NCBI RefSeq assembly: GCF_013391695.1
Contig: NZ_JACBGH010000002.1
Span: 218,202-282,201, forward strand
Direction: 5' to 3'
Source of the DNA: Thiomicrorhabdus cannonii
GTDB lineage: Bacteria > Pseudomonadota > Gammaproteobacteria > Thiomicrospirales > Thiomicrospiraceae
DNA length: 64,000 nucleotides
The notes under the pieces are model-generated. The model was not told the origin of the DNA. It did no database searches and saw only the letters and a list, made by a program, of their open reading frames with translations. Positions 63,871 to 64,000 of this stretch are shown piece after piece (position 1 is the stretch's first letter; each line of letters opens with the position of its first letter). The position numbers were made by a program, and so were the translations under genes.

Positions 63871-64000
63871 ATGTCCAAATACAGTCGCAATACAAAAGTC
63901 ACCATAGCAAAGCGCTATCTTCAGGGCGAAAATTCTACCGCTCTCTCAACACTCACCGGCATACCCAGTCGTCAAATACGTTATTGGGGGCAAGTCTATC
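63871..64000 (+). CDS. IS3-family transposase OrfA, N-terminal fragment (runs off window)
   Basis: The frame from ATG 63871 reads MSKYSRNTKVTIAKRYLQGE and then STALSTLTGIPSRQIRYWGQ, a helix-turn-helix of the kind found at the start of IS3-group OrfA proteins (IS150-like), which bind the terminal repeats. Only 43 residues are in the window, so whether it is intact cannot be judged. Confidence 0.7.
   Translation, partial: MSKYSRNTKVTIAKRYLQGENSTALSTLTGIPSRQIRYWGQVY

Larger units (their letters stand above)
63832..64000 (+). mobile_element. Left end of an IS3-family insertion sequence (cut by window edge)
   Basis: TGACCCCCAAATGTTGGACA fits the terminal inverted repeat pattern TGACC...TTGGACA of IS3-family elements, and a transposase OrfA-like frame begins 39 nt inside. 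The right end lies outside the window. Confidence 0.75.

Noticed and set aside
1..64000. CRISPR array
   Set aside because: No regularly spaced direct repeats were seen; the reiterated words are dispersed and lie in both orientations.

Overview
The window reads as a chromosome segment of a chemolithoautotrophic gammaproteobacterium, most likely a sulfur oxidiser of the Thiomicrospira / Hydrogenovibrio / Thiomicrorhabdus group. The assignment is an inference from gene content: a form II RuBisCO with its CbbQ/CbbO activase, a SulP-type anion (probably bicarbonate) transporter, a beta carbonic anhydrase, and gammaproteobacterial housekeeping neighbourhoods such as yhbY | rlmE-ftsH-folP-glmM-tpiA-secG-tRNA-nuoABCD. 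No search could be run, so genus-level placement is tentative.

Layout. (1) 1-26.5 kb is dense housekeeping DNA, almost all on the minus strand: nuoABCD (nuoD cut by the window edge), tRNA-Leu, secG, tpiA, glmM, folP, ftsH, rlmE, plus-strand yhbY, then metZ, purF, dedD-like, folC, accD, trpA, trpB, trpF, truA, asd, a bactofilin with an M23 peptidase, leuB, leuD, leuC, and plus-strand queE and rlmD. (2) 26.5-31.5 kb holds an outer-membrane protein divergent from a four-gene manganese-type ABC importer whose first permease carries a fused DtxR-like domain. (3) 31.8-40 kb is signalling DNA: HAD phosphatase, unusual PilZ protein, parvulin, PDC-sensor membrane protein, PAS-MCP receptor, EAL protein and ANTAR regulator. 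(4) 40-53 kb is the inorganic-carbon locus: SulP transporter, beta carbonic anhydrase and cbbR-cbbM-cbbQ-cbbO-orf. (5) 53-64 kb contains yceI/cytochrome b561, a second PAS-MCP with a zinc-binding CZB domain, gloA, a heme-motif GGDEF/EAL protein, an MFS transporter, aroC, a thioesterase, a VIT1-like transporter and the left end of an IS3-family element.

Inside the carbon locus, between the SulP transporter and the carbonic anhydrase, lies an accessory patch (about 42.4-44.9 kb). It holds two AT-rich genes, each followed by an attC-like site and together bounded by GTTRRRY-type boxes. This is the signature of integron gene cassettes with no integrase nearby. The cassettes encode a single-HKD phospholipase D-type nuclease and a helix-hairpin-helix DNA-glycosylase-like protein. 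A ribbon-helix-helix/ParE toxin-antitoxin pair follows.

The window is also peppered with repeats. One 19-bp REP-like word (core CTCAACAGGCCGGGT) occurs eight times exactly and several more times with small changes. It lies mostly between genes, sometimes as head-to-head pairs that make terminator-like hairpins, and once in frame inside folC. Four longer inverted-repeat, MITE-like elements sit in intergenic gaps. One lies inside the leu cluster and two lie inside the cbb operon, where they separate cbbM, cbbQ and cbbO.
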